From: Amorphoplanes friuliensis DSM 7358
GTDB lineage: Bacteria > Actinomycetota > Actinomycetes > Mycobacteriales > Micromonosporaceae
Direction: 5' to 3'
NCBI RefSeq assembly: GCF_000494755.1
Contig: NC_022657.1
Span: forward strand, 8,524,001-8,588,000
Length of the DNA stretch: 64,000 nt
Shown: positions 45,881 through 55,209 of the stretch, piece by piece
Layout: every line of letters begins with the position of its first letter
Position numbering within the stretch: position 1 is the first letter of the stretch
Made by a program: the position numbers and the translations under genes
The notes under the pieces: model-generated
What the model saw: the letters and a program-made list of their open reading frames with translations, nothing else
Database searches by the model: none
Told to the model about the DNA's origin: nothing

Positions 45881-48800
45881 TCACGACTTCGGCTTGAACC
45901 CCTGGTAGATCAGCTGCAGATCCTTCTTACCGGCGTCCCAGTCGCCCGGCGAGGTGTACCAGGAGAGGCCGTATGCCTGCTTGCCCGCCTTGGTGATGAC
46001 CCCGCGCTTCACCGCGTGCTGCGGATTGCCGCTCGACGTGGTGTACGTGAATTCCCAGTCCGCGGCCTTCACGAAGTAGTCCACCGGCTGGATCTTGATC
46101 CGGTTGTAGTTCCGGTAGTTCCGGCCGGCCCGGTCGTCCTCCTGCTGCTCCCAGTCCGCCACCGGATCCGGTCGCGGCTTGTCGGTCTGATCGATGATCA
46201 GCAGCCGGTTGTTCTTGGTGAAGTAGACCTCGGTGCCCTGGCGCTCGATCGACGTGCCGTTCGGCAACGGCACCGAGAAGCCGGTGTCGTCGCTGTAGCG
46301 GTACCAGCCCTTCGGGATCTTGACATCACCCTGAGCCGGCGGCGGAGGCGAACTCGGCGCCGCGGACGACGGCGACGGTGACGGCGACTCCGGCGCGGGC
46401 GCAGCGGGCGCGGGCGCAGCTGTCGTGGCCGCGGTCGTCGGCTTCGTCGCGCTCGCCGCCGGCGCAACCCCGGCCTTACGGCCGTCCGGCTTGTCCTCCT
46501 CGCCACCGAACGCCTGCGGAATCACCACGATCAGAGCCAGCAGTACGGCGGCCAGCACGGCGATCGCGATGACGGTCTGCCTGCGGGTGAGCGTGGTCCC
46601 GAAGATCGTGATGCCTCGCGGTCCGCTCGACGGCTCCCGCAGATTCATCGGCTGCCAGGCGGGGCGGCTCGGCTGCCCGAACCCGGGAACGCCTGAGGTC
46701 GGGGCGGCGGCGCGCGCTGACGCCGCCTCCGTACGGGCGGCGGGGACCGCGCCGACCCGGGTGGACGCTTTGCGCTCGGCCGCGGTCTTCTGAGGACGCT
46801 TGGGGGTGCCGCCGGTGGTGCGGGGCTTGGTGGCGTCCGCGGGGGTGACCGGCTTGATGATGCGGGTGCGGTCGGGGGTGGTGCCGGGCTTGGCCTGCGG
46901 TTTGCCGTCTGTCTCGGGGGCCGCCGGGGTGATGCTGTTGGTCTTGGGTGCTGGGTCGCTGTCAGCCGTGGGGGGCTCGGTCGGTGCCTCTGCGGTTTTC
47001 GGCTCTTCGGCCTTCGACTCAGCGGTGTCCGGGTTCGGCTCTTCGGCCTTTGGCTCTGTGGTCGTCGGCGCTGCGGCCTGGGACTCTGCGGTTACCGGCT
47101 CTGCAGCCTGGGGCTCTGCGGTTACCGGCTCTGCGGCCTTGGGCTCTGCGGTCGTCGGCTCTTCTTCGGCCGGGGTCGTGGCTTCCTTGTTTGTGGCCGG
47201 CTCGGCGTCTTTGTTCTCGACCGGCTCAGCGTCTTTGCTCGTGACCGGCTCGGCTTCGGCCAGGGCGGCTTCGGCCGGGACGGCTTCGGCGGGCTGGTCG
47301 GGCTTGGTGGTGGTGCCGGCGGCACGGGCCTTCTTACGCGCTGCCTTGGAAGTCGCGAGAGAGGCTGCGGCGAGGGCCGGCTTGGTGGGTTCCGGCGTCT
47401 CTTCGACGGCTTCGGGGGCCTGCGTGACGGATTCCGGGGTCGCTGCTTCCGAGGCTGCTGCTTCCGAGGCTGCTGCTTCTGGTGCCTCGGTGACCGCTTC
47501 CGAGGTTGCTGCTTCCGGGGTCCGGGCCTCCGACGCTTCGTCGACGGCTTCGGGGGTCTCGGTCGACGGCTGCTGCGTGTCTGTTGCGGTTCCGGCTTCC
47601 ACCGGCGGCGCTGCGGACTCGTCGGTGGGTGTGGTGACGGTGGACTTGGCTGGGGGTTCCGGCTGCTCCGCCTCGACCGGGGCGGGTGCCGCCGGGGAGG
47701 AGGCCGCGGCAGCCGGTGCAGACGCCGCGGGTGCCGTCGTGGCAGGTGCGGGTGCCGTCGTGGCAGGTGCCGGTGCCGGCGTGGCAGGTACCGGTGCCGG
47801 TGTGGCAGGTGCCGGTGCCGGCGTGGCTGGTTCCGCCGGTGCGGGTGCAGACGTGGCCGGTGCCGTCGCTGCCGGTGCATGGGTAGCGGGTGCCGGCGTG
47901 GCTGGTCCCGCTGCGGGGGCTGGCGTGGCTGGGGCGGTTGAGTCGCGTTTGGCCGGGGGGTTTTTTACCTCGGTGGGGGCGTCAGCCACTGCGGGGCCCG
48001 ACGATGCGGCCGGCGCGGGGCGGACGGCTGGGGTGATGGGTACGGCTGTGCGGCCCGTGGGGCGCTTGCGGGCGGCGGCGACCTCGTCAGCCGTGAAGGA
48101 GCCTGGGGCGGAGCCCGACCCGCGCATCGTCGCGTCGGGGGCAGCGCCCCGCGACGGCCGTGCAGATGCTGGTGGGGTGGTGGGCGGGGCTGTGTCCGTA
48201 CCGGAACGATTTTCGATCTTGGTGGCATCGAGAGCGGGCGGCTTCGGACCGTCGACCCGCGTCGGGGTTTCCGCCGGTGGGCGGCCGACCACGGCCTTGC
48301 CCGGCGTGAACCGCGGAGGGGGACCACCTGCGGGCGGCTCGACCGGCGGACGGGCCGCAGAGGCCGGCGGGCGCCCCGGGGAGACCGGTGGACGCGCCGG
48401 GGAAACGGGCGGGCGCGGGCCGGGCACAACCGGCGCGGAAGCCGACACACCAGGCACGACGGGCGGTGACAGAGCAGCCGACGGGCGCTCCCGGCCGACA
48501 CCGGGGCGCCGCATGGTCGGGCTCATCGGGAAACTCAGCTTCGAGCGGCGGCCGGTGGCGCGCAGCAGCAACCGCTCGGCCTCCTCCGCGTTGATGCGGT
48601 GAGCGGGGTCCTTGCGGAGCAAACCGTTGAGCACCGGCTTCAGCGGCCCGGCGTTGCGCGCCGGCGGCGGGTTTTCGGTGGCGAGCGCAGCCAGCGTGGC
48701 GATCGCGGACGGCCGCGCGAACGGTGACGCACCCTCGACGGCGGCGTAGAGCGTCGCGCCCAGTGACCACAGGTCGGCGCCCGGCCCCGCAGTGCCGTCC

Positions 48801-49366
48801 CGCGCCCGCTCAGGCGCGATGTAGGCCGGTGAACCGAGCACGAGGCCGGTGCGGGTCACATTCGGGTCGCCGGGCACGGTGGCGAGGCCGAAGTCGGTCA
48901 GCACGACCCGGCCGTCCTCGCTGATGAGTACATTGCCCGGTTTCACATCCCGGTGCACCACACCCGCCCGGTGCGCGGCCCGGAGCGCGTTGAGGACACC
49001 GAGGCCGATCTCAGCGGCGCGTACCGGGGCGAAAGGCCCGTCCGCGGCGAGAATGTCCTGCAAGGAACGCGACGGCACGTACTCCATGACGATCCACGGG
49101 TCGGCGTCGGTCCGCAGCACGTCGAAAACACGCACCACGTTGATGTTGTTGAGCCGGGCGATGGCGCGCGCCTCACGCAGCGAGCGCTCCCGCATCTCTC
49201 GCCGCTCGTCAGGCGTCAGCCCAGGCGGCGGCACCAGCTCCTTGATGGCAACTTCACGGTGCAGGACGACATCGGTCGCCCGCCAGACACGACCCATCCC
49301 GCCCTGACCGAGCGGCGCAACAAGCCGGTAGCGGTCAGCGACAACAAGCGGGGGGGAAGTAGACAT
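45881..49366 (-). CDS. Receptor-like Ser/Thr protein kinase with very long linker
   Basis: A 1161-aa transmembrane kinase. The Hanks-type kinase domain is at residues 12-275: glycine loop GQGGMG, Lys42, HRD Asp140 and DFG Asp158. About 650 residues rich in Pro, Ala, Glu and Thr follow, with repeats such as AEPVT and SEAA. A membrane helix is at about 930-952. The external C-terminal domain (about 1016-1161) is not a PASTA or known sensor; it contains GWYRYSDDTGFSVPLP and WYTSPGDWDAGKKDL. ATG at 49366; GTG at 49369 is equally possible. Neighbouring type VII-like genes may be linked (inference). Confidence 0.9.
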   Translation of the reverse strand: MSTSPPLVVADRYRLVAPLGQGGMGRVWRATDVVLHREVAIKELVPPPGLTPDERREMRERSLREARAIARLNNINVVRVFDVLRTDADPWIVMEYVPSRSLQDILAADGPFAPVRAAEIGLGVLNALRAAHRAGVVHRDVKPGNVLISEDGRVVLTDFGLATVPGDPNVTRTGLVLGSPAYIAPERARDGTAGPGADLWSLGATLYAAVEGASPFARPSAIATLAALATENPPPARNAGPLKPVLNGLLRKDPAHRINAEEAERLLLRATGRRSKLSFPMSPTMRRPGVGRERPSAALSPPVVPGVSASAPVVPGPRPPVSPARPPVSPGRPPASAARPPVEPPAGGPPPRFTPGKAVVGRPPAETPTRVDGPKPPALDATKIENRSGTDTAPPTTPPASARPSRGAAPDATMRGSGSAPGSFTADEVAAARKRPTGRTAVPITPAVRPAPAASSGPAVADAPTEVKNPPAKRDSTAPATPAPAAGPATPAPATHAPAATAPATSAPAPAEPATPAPAPATPAPVPATPAPAPATTAPAPATTAPAASAPAAAASSPAAPAPVEAEQPEPPAKSTVTTPTDESAAPPVEAGTATDTQQPSTETPEAVDEASEARTPEAATSEAVTEAPEAAASEAAASEAATPESVTQAPEAVEETPEPTKPALAAASLATSKAARKKARAAGTTTKPDQPAEAVPAEAALAEAEPVTSKDAEPVENKDAEPATNKEATTPAEEEPTTAEPKAAEPVTAEPQAAEPVTAESQAAAPTTTEPKAEEPNPDTAESKAEEPKTAEAPTEPPTADSDPAPKTNSITPAAPETDGKPQAKPGTTPDRTRIIKPVTPADATKPRTTGGTPKRPQKTAAERKASTRVGAVPAARTEAASARAAAPTSGVPGFGQPSRPAWQPMNLREPSSGPRGITIFGTTLTRRQTVIAIAVLAAVLLALIVVIPQAFGGEEDKPDGRKAGVAPAASATKPTTAATTAAPAPAAPAPESPSPSPSSAAPSSPPPPAQGDVKIPKGWYRYSDDTGFSVPLPNGTSIERQGTEVYFTKNNRLLIIDQTDKPRPDPVADWEQQEDDRAGRNYRNYNRIKIQPVDYFVKAADWEFTYTTSSGNPQHAVKRGVITKAGKQAYGLSWYTSPGDWDAGKKDLQLIYQGFKPKS

Positions 49367-49467
49367 CACGCAGAAAATACCCGGTCATGTCGAGCCGCAG
49401 CGAATCGATCAGCCGAGTGTGGGACGCGTGTCACCGAGAACCACCCGAACCGTCGTACCCTTGATCA

Positions 49468-49671
49468 ATGGATGAGGAACCCCAGGTCAGCGTCATCCGA
49501 GGCACACCGACCCCGGAAGAACTCGCGGCGCTGACGGTGGTCCTGACCACCCGAACCACGAACGAAGTTTCACATTCGGGCCCGCCTGAGCTGTCAGCCT
49601 GGGCCCGCAGCGCCCGCCCAGCCGCAGGCCGGACCACCTGGAGAGCCTCCGCCCACCCCACCCGGACATAG
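49468..49671 (+). CDS. accE: Acyl-CoA carboxylase epsilon subunit
   Basis: A 67-aa protein with VSVIRGTPTPEELAALTVVL, the signature of AccE/PccE proteins, and a tryptophan/arginine-rich C-terminus (SAWARSARPAAGRTTWRAS). In Streptomyces and mycobacteria the epsilon subunit joins alpha and beta and raises activity. Normally it follows accD directly; here six kilobases separate them. Confidence 0.88.
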   Translation: MDEEPQVSVIRGTPTPEELAALTVVLTTRTTNEVSHSGPPELSAWARSARPAAGRTTWRASAHPTRT

Positions 49672-49784
49672 ACAGGTTTCGGTAAGGTTGCGACTGTCCA
49701 CAGCACTGGGTAGGGACAGCAAAGACAAGCAGTGACCGACTACTCTCGCGGAAGATTTCGCACTCTCGGGGGAGGGCCACGGCG

Positions 49785-50195
49785 ATGAGCGAAGCGCGAG
49801 AACCACAAGGCTGGCTCGGCGGTTTCGAATCCATCGAAACAGACATCCAGGCAATGGAAGAGTTCGCCGCGACCCTGGCCAACGAGGTGGCGTCGGGCTA
49901 CGCCCCACACCTCGACCAGGTCACCACCGCCATGCTCACCAGAGTCCCGAAGGGCAATCCCGCCTTCCCGGAGCTGGCCGGCTTCCTCGATCGCCACCAC
50001 GAGGTCCAGCAGCAGACCTTCTCCAACACCTTCAACTTCCGCGACGGCACCCACCACTTCGCAACGGCCGCCCAGACGATCAGTGCCGAATACGCCGACA
50101 CGGACGCCTACGCCCACGCCAAGGTCAACGACGTCACGCAAGCATTCACCGACGCCAGCAACCCCCTCAAGAGCGAAGGCGGGGTCGACAGCTGA
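49785..50195 (+). CDS. Type VII secretion substrate-like helical protein
   Basis: A 136-aa, all-helical protein without a signal peptide. It ends with YADTDAYAHAKVND, which contains a YxxxD motif, the general type VII secretion signal. A ribosome site GGGGGAGGG lies upstream of ATG 49785. Its stop overlaps the ATG of the next gene as TGATG. The size and pairing with a PPE-like protein suggest an Esx/PE-type partner, but a WXG motif is not seen. Confidence 0.66.
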   Translation: MSEAREPQGWLGGFESIETDIQAMEEFAATLANEVASGYAPHLDQVTTAMLTRVPKGNPAFPELAGFLDRHHEVQQQTFSNTFNFRDGTHHFATAAQTISAEYADTDAYAHAKVNDVTQAFTDASNPLKSEGGVDS

Positions 50196-51613
50196 TGTTG
50201 ATCGCAGACGGCGGCGGCGGTTACGGCGGCACGGACTGGATGTCGAAAGACGTTCGCTTCATGTGGTCCGTCATCGCCGACCAGGACACCGCGCCCCACT
50301 TCGAGGTCGTCGAAGGCTGGCGCAAAACCGCGGACCTGACCCTGACCCACCGCGGCCAGGTCCAGATGTTCCGAGACAACCTCGCAAGTGTCTGGCCGCC
50401 CTCGAAAAGCCCGGCCGCAGCTGCCTACATCGCACGCCTCGACAAACTCCTGGTCGACCTCCAGGCCACCCACGACGCCGCGGCGGCCAACTACCTGGCT
50501 TTCTCGACGGTGACGCTGACGCTGAGCCTGGCCCGCCACAAACTGAAGCCGATCCTGGACCAGTACGAGGCGAACGACCAGAAGAACCTGGCCTGGCAGG
50601 CCAAGAAGGACGCGCCGGCCAAGTCGACCACGTCGATCCAGACGCCGGCCCAGGACAAACCGCCGGTGACGTCGGCCCAGCAAGAGCAACTGAACAACCA
50701 GGCCCGCGTCATCATGTACGACCTGAGCAGCACCATCATCGAAGGCGACGCCGCCCTCAAGAAGCCTCAGCCCTACAAGCCGGGGACCGATAGTCAGGAT
50801 CCTGAGTCCACAGGCCGAGATGGATCTGATTCGTCGACAGGGTTTGCGGTTCCTCCGGTGATCCCTGCTCCGGGATCAGGATCGGGATCTGGCGGCGTCT
50901 CAACACCGTCCCACAACCCGATTTCCCATTCGCCGGTCGCTTCTCCGTCACCCACCACTAACGTCCCGGTCAGCCCGATCTCGCCTGGCGTGGGTGGGGG
51001 CAGCGGACCTGTCCTGGGCGGCGTCGGGACGACTCCGGTCATTACACCTCCGACTACTGGGCCGGCGCCTTTCCCATCTCCGGTTCCCGCTCCACCTCCG
51101 ACGCCTCCTGGCTTGGTGCCCGGCATCATCGGCCCACCAGGCGTCTCGACGTCCTCGAGTGCCTATGCGCAGAACGGCGGAAGACTCACGCCGGGTACCG
51201 CGATGAAACCCGGCATGGGAGCAGGTGGAGTCGGTGGCCGCATGACCATGCCATCCGGTGGGGTCATAGGAGCAAACCCGGGCAGCGGCGTCATTGGTCA
51301 GATGCCGGCGGGAAGCCCGGGAAGTCGCCCGGCAACCGGAGCCCGGGTCAACCCGGTGGGTGGTGTCATCGGCCAGCAAGGAGGTGCCCCGGGTTCTCGG
51401 GGAACCACTTCTGTCGGGCGCGGCTCAAGTCAGCACGGCCCAGCCATGAGCCCGTCCAGCCGGACACGCGGTCGAAACAGCGATCGCACCGAACCAACTC
51501 ATTGGGACCCTGACAATCCTTGGACGACCGAGGAGGGCGTCGACCCGGTCGTGCTTCCGCCGGAGGAGCCTGGTCCTATCGACCCCGGACCTGCCATCGG
51601 TTACCGCAGGTGA
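50195..51613 (+). CDS. PPE-like type VII substrate with proline/glycine-rich tail
   Basis: A 472-aa protein. A helical N-terminal domain (about residues 15-150) resembles the helical bundle of PPE or Esx-linked proteins. The rest is proline-, glycine- and serine-rich with repeated GG-VIG-x-G units, and ends near a YRR. No signal peptide. It overlaps the preceding gene (TGATG) and the mycosin gene (GTGA), so the three form one operon. Function beyond probable secretion is unknown. Confidence 0.68.
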   Translation: MLIADGGGGYGGTDWMSKDVRFMWSVIADQDTAPHFEVVEGWRKTADLTLTHRGQVQMFRDNLASVWPPSKSPAAAAYIARLDKLLVDLQATHDAAAANYLAFSTVTLTLSLARHKLKPILDQYEANDQKNLAWQAKKDAPAKSTTSIQTPAQDKPPVTSAQQEQLNNQARVIMYDLSSTIIEGDAALKKPQPYKPGTDSQDPESTGRDGSDSSTGFAVPPVIPAPGSGSGSGGVSTPSHNPISHSPVASPSPTTNVPVSPISPGVGGGSGPVLGGVGTTPVITPPTTGPAPFPSPVPAPPPTPPGLVPGIIGPPGVSTSSSAYAQNGGRLTPGTAMKPGMGAGGVGGRMTMPSGGVIGANPGSGVIGQMPAGSPGSRPATGARVNPVGGVIGQQGGAPGSRGTTSVGRGSSQHGPAMSPSSRTRGRNSDRTEPTHWDPDNPWTTEEGVDPVVLPPEEPGPIDPGPAIGYRR

Positions 51614-52737
51614 CACGTTTTATCGCAGCCGTGGTTGCGGCGGTGCTGGCGGGTTCCAGCGCCGCTGCCTACGGTGCACCGGCTATCGCTGCAGATGCGG
51701 TCCGGAACAAACAGTGGCACCTGAAATACCTCAAGGTCGAAGAAGCACATCGTTCCAGCACCGGCAAGGGCATCACCGTCGCCGTCATTGATTCTGGGGT
51801 TGCCGGACATCCTGATCTCGCTGGTTCCGTTCTTGACGGCACCGACTTTGTCAAACGCGGCGCTGACGGTCGAACCGACAGGTCTGGCCATGGCACGGGA
51901 ATGGCTGGACTAATCGCTGCCCACGGAAACGGCAACAATGGGGCTTTGGGTATAGCCCCGGACGCCAAGGTGTTGCCCATCCGGGTGCTTGATCGCGGGA
52001 GGCGTAACGCCGAGGTCGGGCCGGCGATCGACTATGCCGTCAAAAAGGGCGCGAAGGTAATCAATCTGTCGCTCGGCGGTTCCATCGATCCAGCGACTCT
52101 TTCGGCTGTCGAGGAAGCCAAGGCCGCAGATGTGGTGATCATTGCCTCCGCTGGAAATAAACCGGCCGAGTTCGACGTCATCGCGCCGGCTTTCCTCAAG
52201 GACATAGTTGCGGTCGGCGCCACCAACCGTTCCGGGGAAAAAGCCGATGTTTCGGTTTCCGGTGCCGCGCTCGATTTGATGGCACCTGGAGAGGACATCG
52301 AAAGTACCGACGCCGGTGGCGGCTATCGCGTTGGAACAGGCACCTCGGATGCTGCGGCCATCGTGTCTGGAGCGGCCGCACTGATTCGTAGCAAGTATCC
52401 GGACATGAGCGCCCCGGAGGTTGTGGCGCGACTGGAGTCCACAGCTACCGACAAGGGTGCACCAGGCGTCGACAAAGACTACGGGCATGGCGTCCTCAAC
52501 CTGGTTGCGGCGTTGAGTGACAGTCCTGGCTCGGGGCCGGCTCCTTCGGCCGCGCCGTCGGCTTCCGCTTCCTCGACGCCGACGGTTGCTCCGACCGTGG
52601 CCGCTCCCCCAGACAACGAGCTTGCCGGCAGCACCACCCCGCTCATTGTTGGTGGGATTGCCGCGGTCGTTGTTCTGCTGGGTGGGTTGGTGGGCGCTTT
52701 CCTTCTTGTTCGGCGGCGGTCGGGCTCGTCGGGCTGA
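51610..52737 (+). CDS. mycP: Mycosin-like subtilase (type VII secretion protease)
   Basis: A 375-aa membrane-anchored subtilisin. A signal peptide (about 1-30) is followed by the protease domain with Asp61 (VIDSGV), His94 (SGHGTGM) and Ser246 (GTSDAAA). A C-terminal membrane helix (about 345-370) precedes RRRSG. MycP proteases are components of ESX systems that process secreted substrates. No EccB, EccC, EccD or EccE gene is nearby. The gene uses more A/T-ending codons than its neighbours. Confidence 0.9.
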   Translation: MTRFIAAVVAAVLAGSSAAAYGAPAIAADAVRNKQWHLKYLKVEEAHRSSTGKGITVAVIDSGVAGHPDLAGSVLDGTDFVKRGADGRTDRSGHGTGMAGLIAAHGNGNNGALGIAPDAKVLPIRVLDRGRRNAEVGPAIDYAVKKGAKVINLSLGGSIDPATLSAVEEAKAADVVIIASAGNKPAEFDVIAPAFLKDIVAVGATNRSGEKADVSVSGAALDLMAPGEDIESTDAGGGYRVGTGTSDAAAIVSGAAALIRSKYPDMSAPEVVARLESTATDKGAPGVDKDYGHGVLNLVAALSDSPGSGPAPSAAPSASASSTPTVAPTVAAPPDNELAGSTTPLIVGGIAAVVVLLGGLVGAFLLVRRRSGSSG

Positions 52738-52790
52738 AAGCGGGGCCTCGCTCCGGCGCGGCCACCCACGGACTTGTAGCGTTGGGTTCC

Positions 52791-53411
52791 GTGCAGACCG
52801 ACATCACACCGCGCCTTGTTCTTGCTTCGAAGAGTCCTGCTCGGAAGGCGTTGCTTCATGCCGCCGGCATCGACGTCGACGTTCGGGTCAGTGGTGTTGA
52901 CGAGTCGATCGTCAAGGCCACCGACGCCGGTGAGCTTTGTCTTGAGCTTGCGCGGTTGAAAGCGCGGGCCGTTGCTGCCACCCTTCCCGCCGAGCCGGGT
53001 GTGCTTGTTCTCGGGTGTGATTCCGTGCTCGCCTTCGACGGGCAGATTCTCGGCAAGCCGCACACCGCCGTCGAGGCCGTACGGCGGTGGACGGCCATGC
53101 GTGGCAAGCAGGGCGTTCTGCATACCGGGCATCACCTCACCGATCTGACCACCGGAAAGCAGGCGGAGGAGGTCGGTCGTACCGTGGTGCATTTTGCCGA
53201 CCTCACCGACCAGGAGATCGAGGCCTACGTCGCCTCGGGTGAGCCGTTACATGTTGCCGGGGCGTTCACGATCGACGGGAAGGGTGGGGCGTTCGTCGAG
53301 CGGATCGAGGGTGATGCCGGGAACGTCATCGGGCTTTCGCTTCCGCTGCTGCGACGGCTGCTCATGACGTTCGGGCTCACCGTTCCGCAGTTGTGGCGGC
53401 GGGAGGGTTAG
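52791..53411 (+). CDS. maf: Maf-family nucleoside triphosphate pyrophosphatase
   Basis: A 206-aa protein of the Maf/HAM1-like fold that hydrolyses non-canonical NTPs. The signature LVLASKSPARKALLHAAGID and the CDSVLAFDGQILGKP motif are present. GTG at 52791 starts next to LVLASKSP; an upstream TTG at 52782 is unlikely. maf between accE and accA is the usual actinobacterial order. It overlaps the convergent ABC gene by 4 nt (TTAG). Confidence 0.93.
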   Translation: MQTDITPRLVLASKSPARKALLHAAGIDVDVRVSGVDESIVKATDAGELCLELARLKARAVAATLPAEPGVLVLGCDSVLAFDGQILGKPHTAVEAVRRWTAMRGKQGVLHTGHHLTDLTTGKQAEEVGRTVVHFADLTDQEIEAYVASGEPLHVAGAFTIDGKGGAFVERIEGDAGNVIGLSLPLLRRLLMTFGLTVPQLWRREG

Positions 53412-54163
53412 CGGACGCTGCGGGCGAAGAGGCGCGCTGCCCAGGTCAGGGCCAGGACTGCCAGCACGGCCATGATGGTCAGGCCCTGCCACACGTCCGA
53501 GTTGCCCAGGTCGCCGCGGAACAGCGCACGAACGCCGTTGACCGCCCAGGAGAACGGGTTCCAGTCGGCGATGCCCTGGAGCCAGCCCGGGGCGAAGGTC
53601 AACGGCAACAAGATCCCGGACAGCAGGAGTACGGGCTGAGCGACCGTGTTCATCACCGGCGCCAGGACGTCCTCGCTCTTCACGGCCAGGGCCACGCCGT
53701 ACGAGACTGCGGACGTCATCAAAGAGATCAGGGCCAGCATCAGGTACGCGAGGAGCAGGTACCCGATGAACACCCGCAGGTCGAACACGAGCGCGAGCAG
53801 CGTAATGATGACAGCCTGGGCCAGCAGGGACACGGTGTCGCGGAGTGACCGGCCCAGGAGCAGTGCAAAGCGGCTGACCGGGGTGACGCGGGAGCGTTCG
53901 ATGACGCCCGCCCGGAGTTCGGCGATCAGGCCGAAGCCCTGGAACAGGCCGCCAAAAATAGCCAGCAGGACCAGCAGGCCGGGGACGAAGATCTCGTACG
54001 CCTCAGCGTTGGTCGGCACGTTCAACGCCGGCTTGAGCAGGGGCGCGAACAGCAGCAGGTACATCACGGGCTGGAAGACGCCGACCAGGATCCAGATCGG
54101 GTTGCGGAGCAGCAGCTGCATCTGCCGCTGGAAGATCAGTGAGGTGTCGTGCAGCAGTTTCAT
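53408..54163 (-). CDS. ABC-2 type transporter permease (DrrB-like)
   Basis: A 251-aa protein with six membrane helices, of the daunorubicin-resistance DrrB family. The EIFVPGLLVLLAIFGGLFQG and VTPVSRFALLLGRSL motifs are characteristic. It works with the ATPase at 54167, 3 bp upstream. Probably exports a lipophilic compound; substrate unknown. Controlled by the PadR protein at 55207. Confidence 0.92.
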   Translation of the reverse strand: MKLLHDTSLIFQRQMQLLLRNPIWILVGVFQPVMYLLLFAPLLKPALNVPTNAEAYEIFVPGLLVLLAIFGGLFQGFGLIAELRAGVIERSRVTPVSRFALLLGRSLRDTVSLLAQAVIITLLALVFDLRVFIGYLLLAYLMLALISLMTSAVSYGVALAVKSEDVLAPVMNTVAQPVLLLSGILLPLTFAPGWLQGIADWNPFSWAVNGVRALFRGDLGNSDVWQGLTIMAVLAVLALTWAARLFARSVR

Positions 54164-54166
54164 GGC

Positions 54167-55117
54167 TCAGCTCTCCCGCAGGGATCGGCCGGTCTTGGTC
54201 AGGAACACGTCGTCGAGGCTGGGCCGGTGCAACTCGATCGTGCCGAGCTGTACGCCCGCGCCGTCGAGGGCGCGGAGAATCAGCGGGATCGCGGTCGCGC
54301 CCTCGTCCACGTAGAGGCGGACGCTGTCGTCGTGGGTCTCGAGCTTGTTGACGAAGTCGGCCGAGCCCAGCACCTCGGCGGCGCGGGCGGGTGACGGCAC
54401 TCCGACGCGTACGACATCACCGGAGATCTCGCGCTTGAGAGCCGCCGGCGTGCCGGAGGCCACGATCTCGCCGTTGTCCATGATGGAGATGCGGTCGCAG
54501 AGTGCGTCGGCCTCGTCCAGGTAGTGCGTGGTGATGAAGACGGTCATGCCTTCGGCCCGCAGCCGGCGGATCTCGTCCCACATGTGGGCTCGGCTCTGCG
54601 GGTCGAGGCCCGTCGTCGGCTCGTCGAGGAAGACGACCTTCGGCTCGTGGATGATGCCGAGCGCGATGTCGACGCGGCGGCGCTGGCCACCGGAGTACGT
54701 CTTGCACTTGCGGTCCGCGTACTCGCTGAGCTGGAAGCCTTCCAGCACCCGGGCGGAACGCGCGAGCGCCTCGGATTTGCTGATGCCGTACAGCCGTGCC
54801 TGCAGGACGAGCTCCTCGCGGGCCGTCGAGTCGTCCCAGGTGCTGCCGCCCTGTGCGACGTACCCGATCCGGCGCCGGACCTCGCCCGGGTCCTTGCGCA
54901 GGTCGGCGCCGGCGATGGTCGCATCGCCGCCGTCGGGCTCGATGAGCGTGGCGAGCATGCGCAGCGTGGTGGTCTTGCCCGCGCCGTTCGGGCCGAGGAA
55001 GCCGAAGATCTCACCCTCGTCGACCTTCAGATCCACGCCGCGGACGGCCTCGACGGTCTTCTTCTCGCGGCCCTGACGGGACGTGAAGGACTTCCGCAGC
55101 CCTCGCGTTTCGATCAT
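54167..55117 (-). CDS. ABC transporter ATP-binding protein (DrrA-like)
   Basis: A 316-aa ATPase. Walker A GPNGAGKTTT, signature TYSGGQRRRVD, Walker B VVFLDEPTTGLD, then a C-terminal domain of about 90 residues as in DrrA-type drug exporters. It pairs with the permease at 53408. A motif TCAAACTTGA lies 76 bp upstream, shared with the PadR promoter. Confidence 0.94.
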   Translation of the reverse strand: MIETRGLRKSFTSRQGREKKTVEAVRGVDLKVDEGEIFGFLGPNGAGKTTTLRMLATLIEPDGGDATIAGADLRKDPGEVRRRIGYVAQGGSTWDDSTAREELVLQARLYGISKSEALARSARVLEGFQLSEYADRKCKTYSGGQRRRVDIALGIIHEPKVVFLDEPTTGLDPQSRAHMWDEIRRLRAEGMTVFITTHYLDEADALCDRISIMDNGEIVASGTPAALKREISGDVVRVGVPSPARAAEVLGSADFVNKLETHDDSVRLYVDEGATAIPLILRALDGAGVQLGTIELHRPSLDDVFLTKTGRSLRES

Positions 55118-55192
55118 GGTGACCCCCAGTCCTGGGCGGACTGCTGCCCGCCACCGGTCGAGAGGCAGCGTAGGACCGCTTCCGGCGACTAG

Positions 55193-55209
55193 TCAAACTT
55201 GATTAATCA
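55193..55209. promoter_or_regulatory. Candidate PadR operator at the exporter promoter
   Basis: TCAAACTTGA (55193-55202) is a palindrome with TCAA/TTGA arms. It overlaps a perfect TGATTAATCA palindrome (55200-55209). CAAACTTGA recurs upstream of the PadR gene. Confidence 0.45.
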
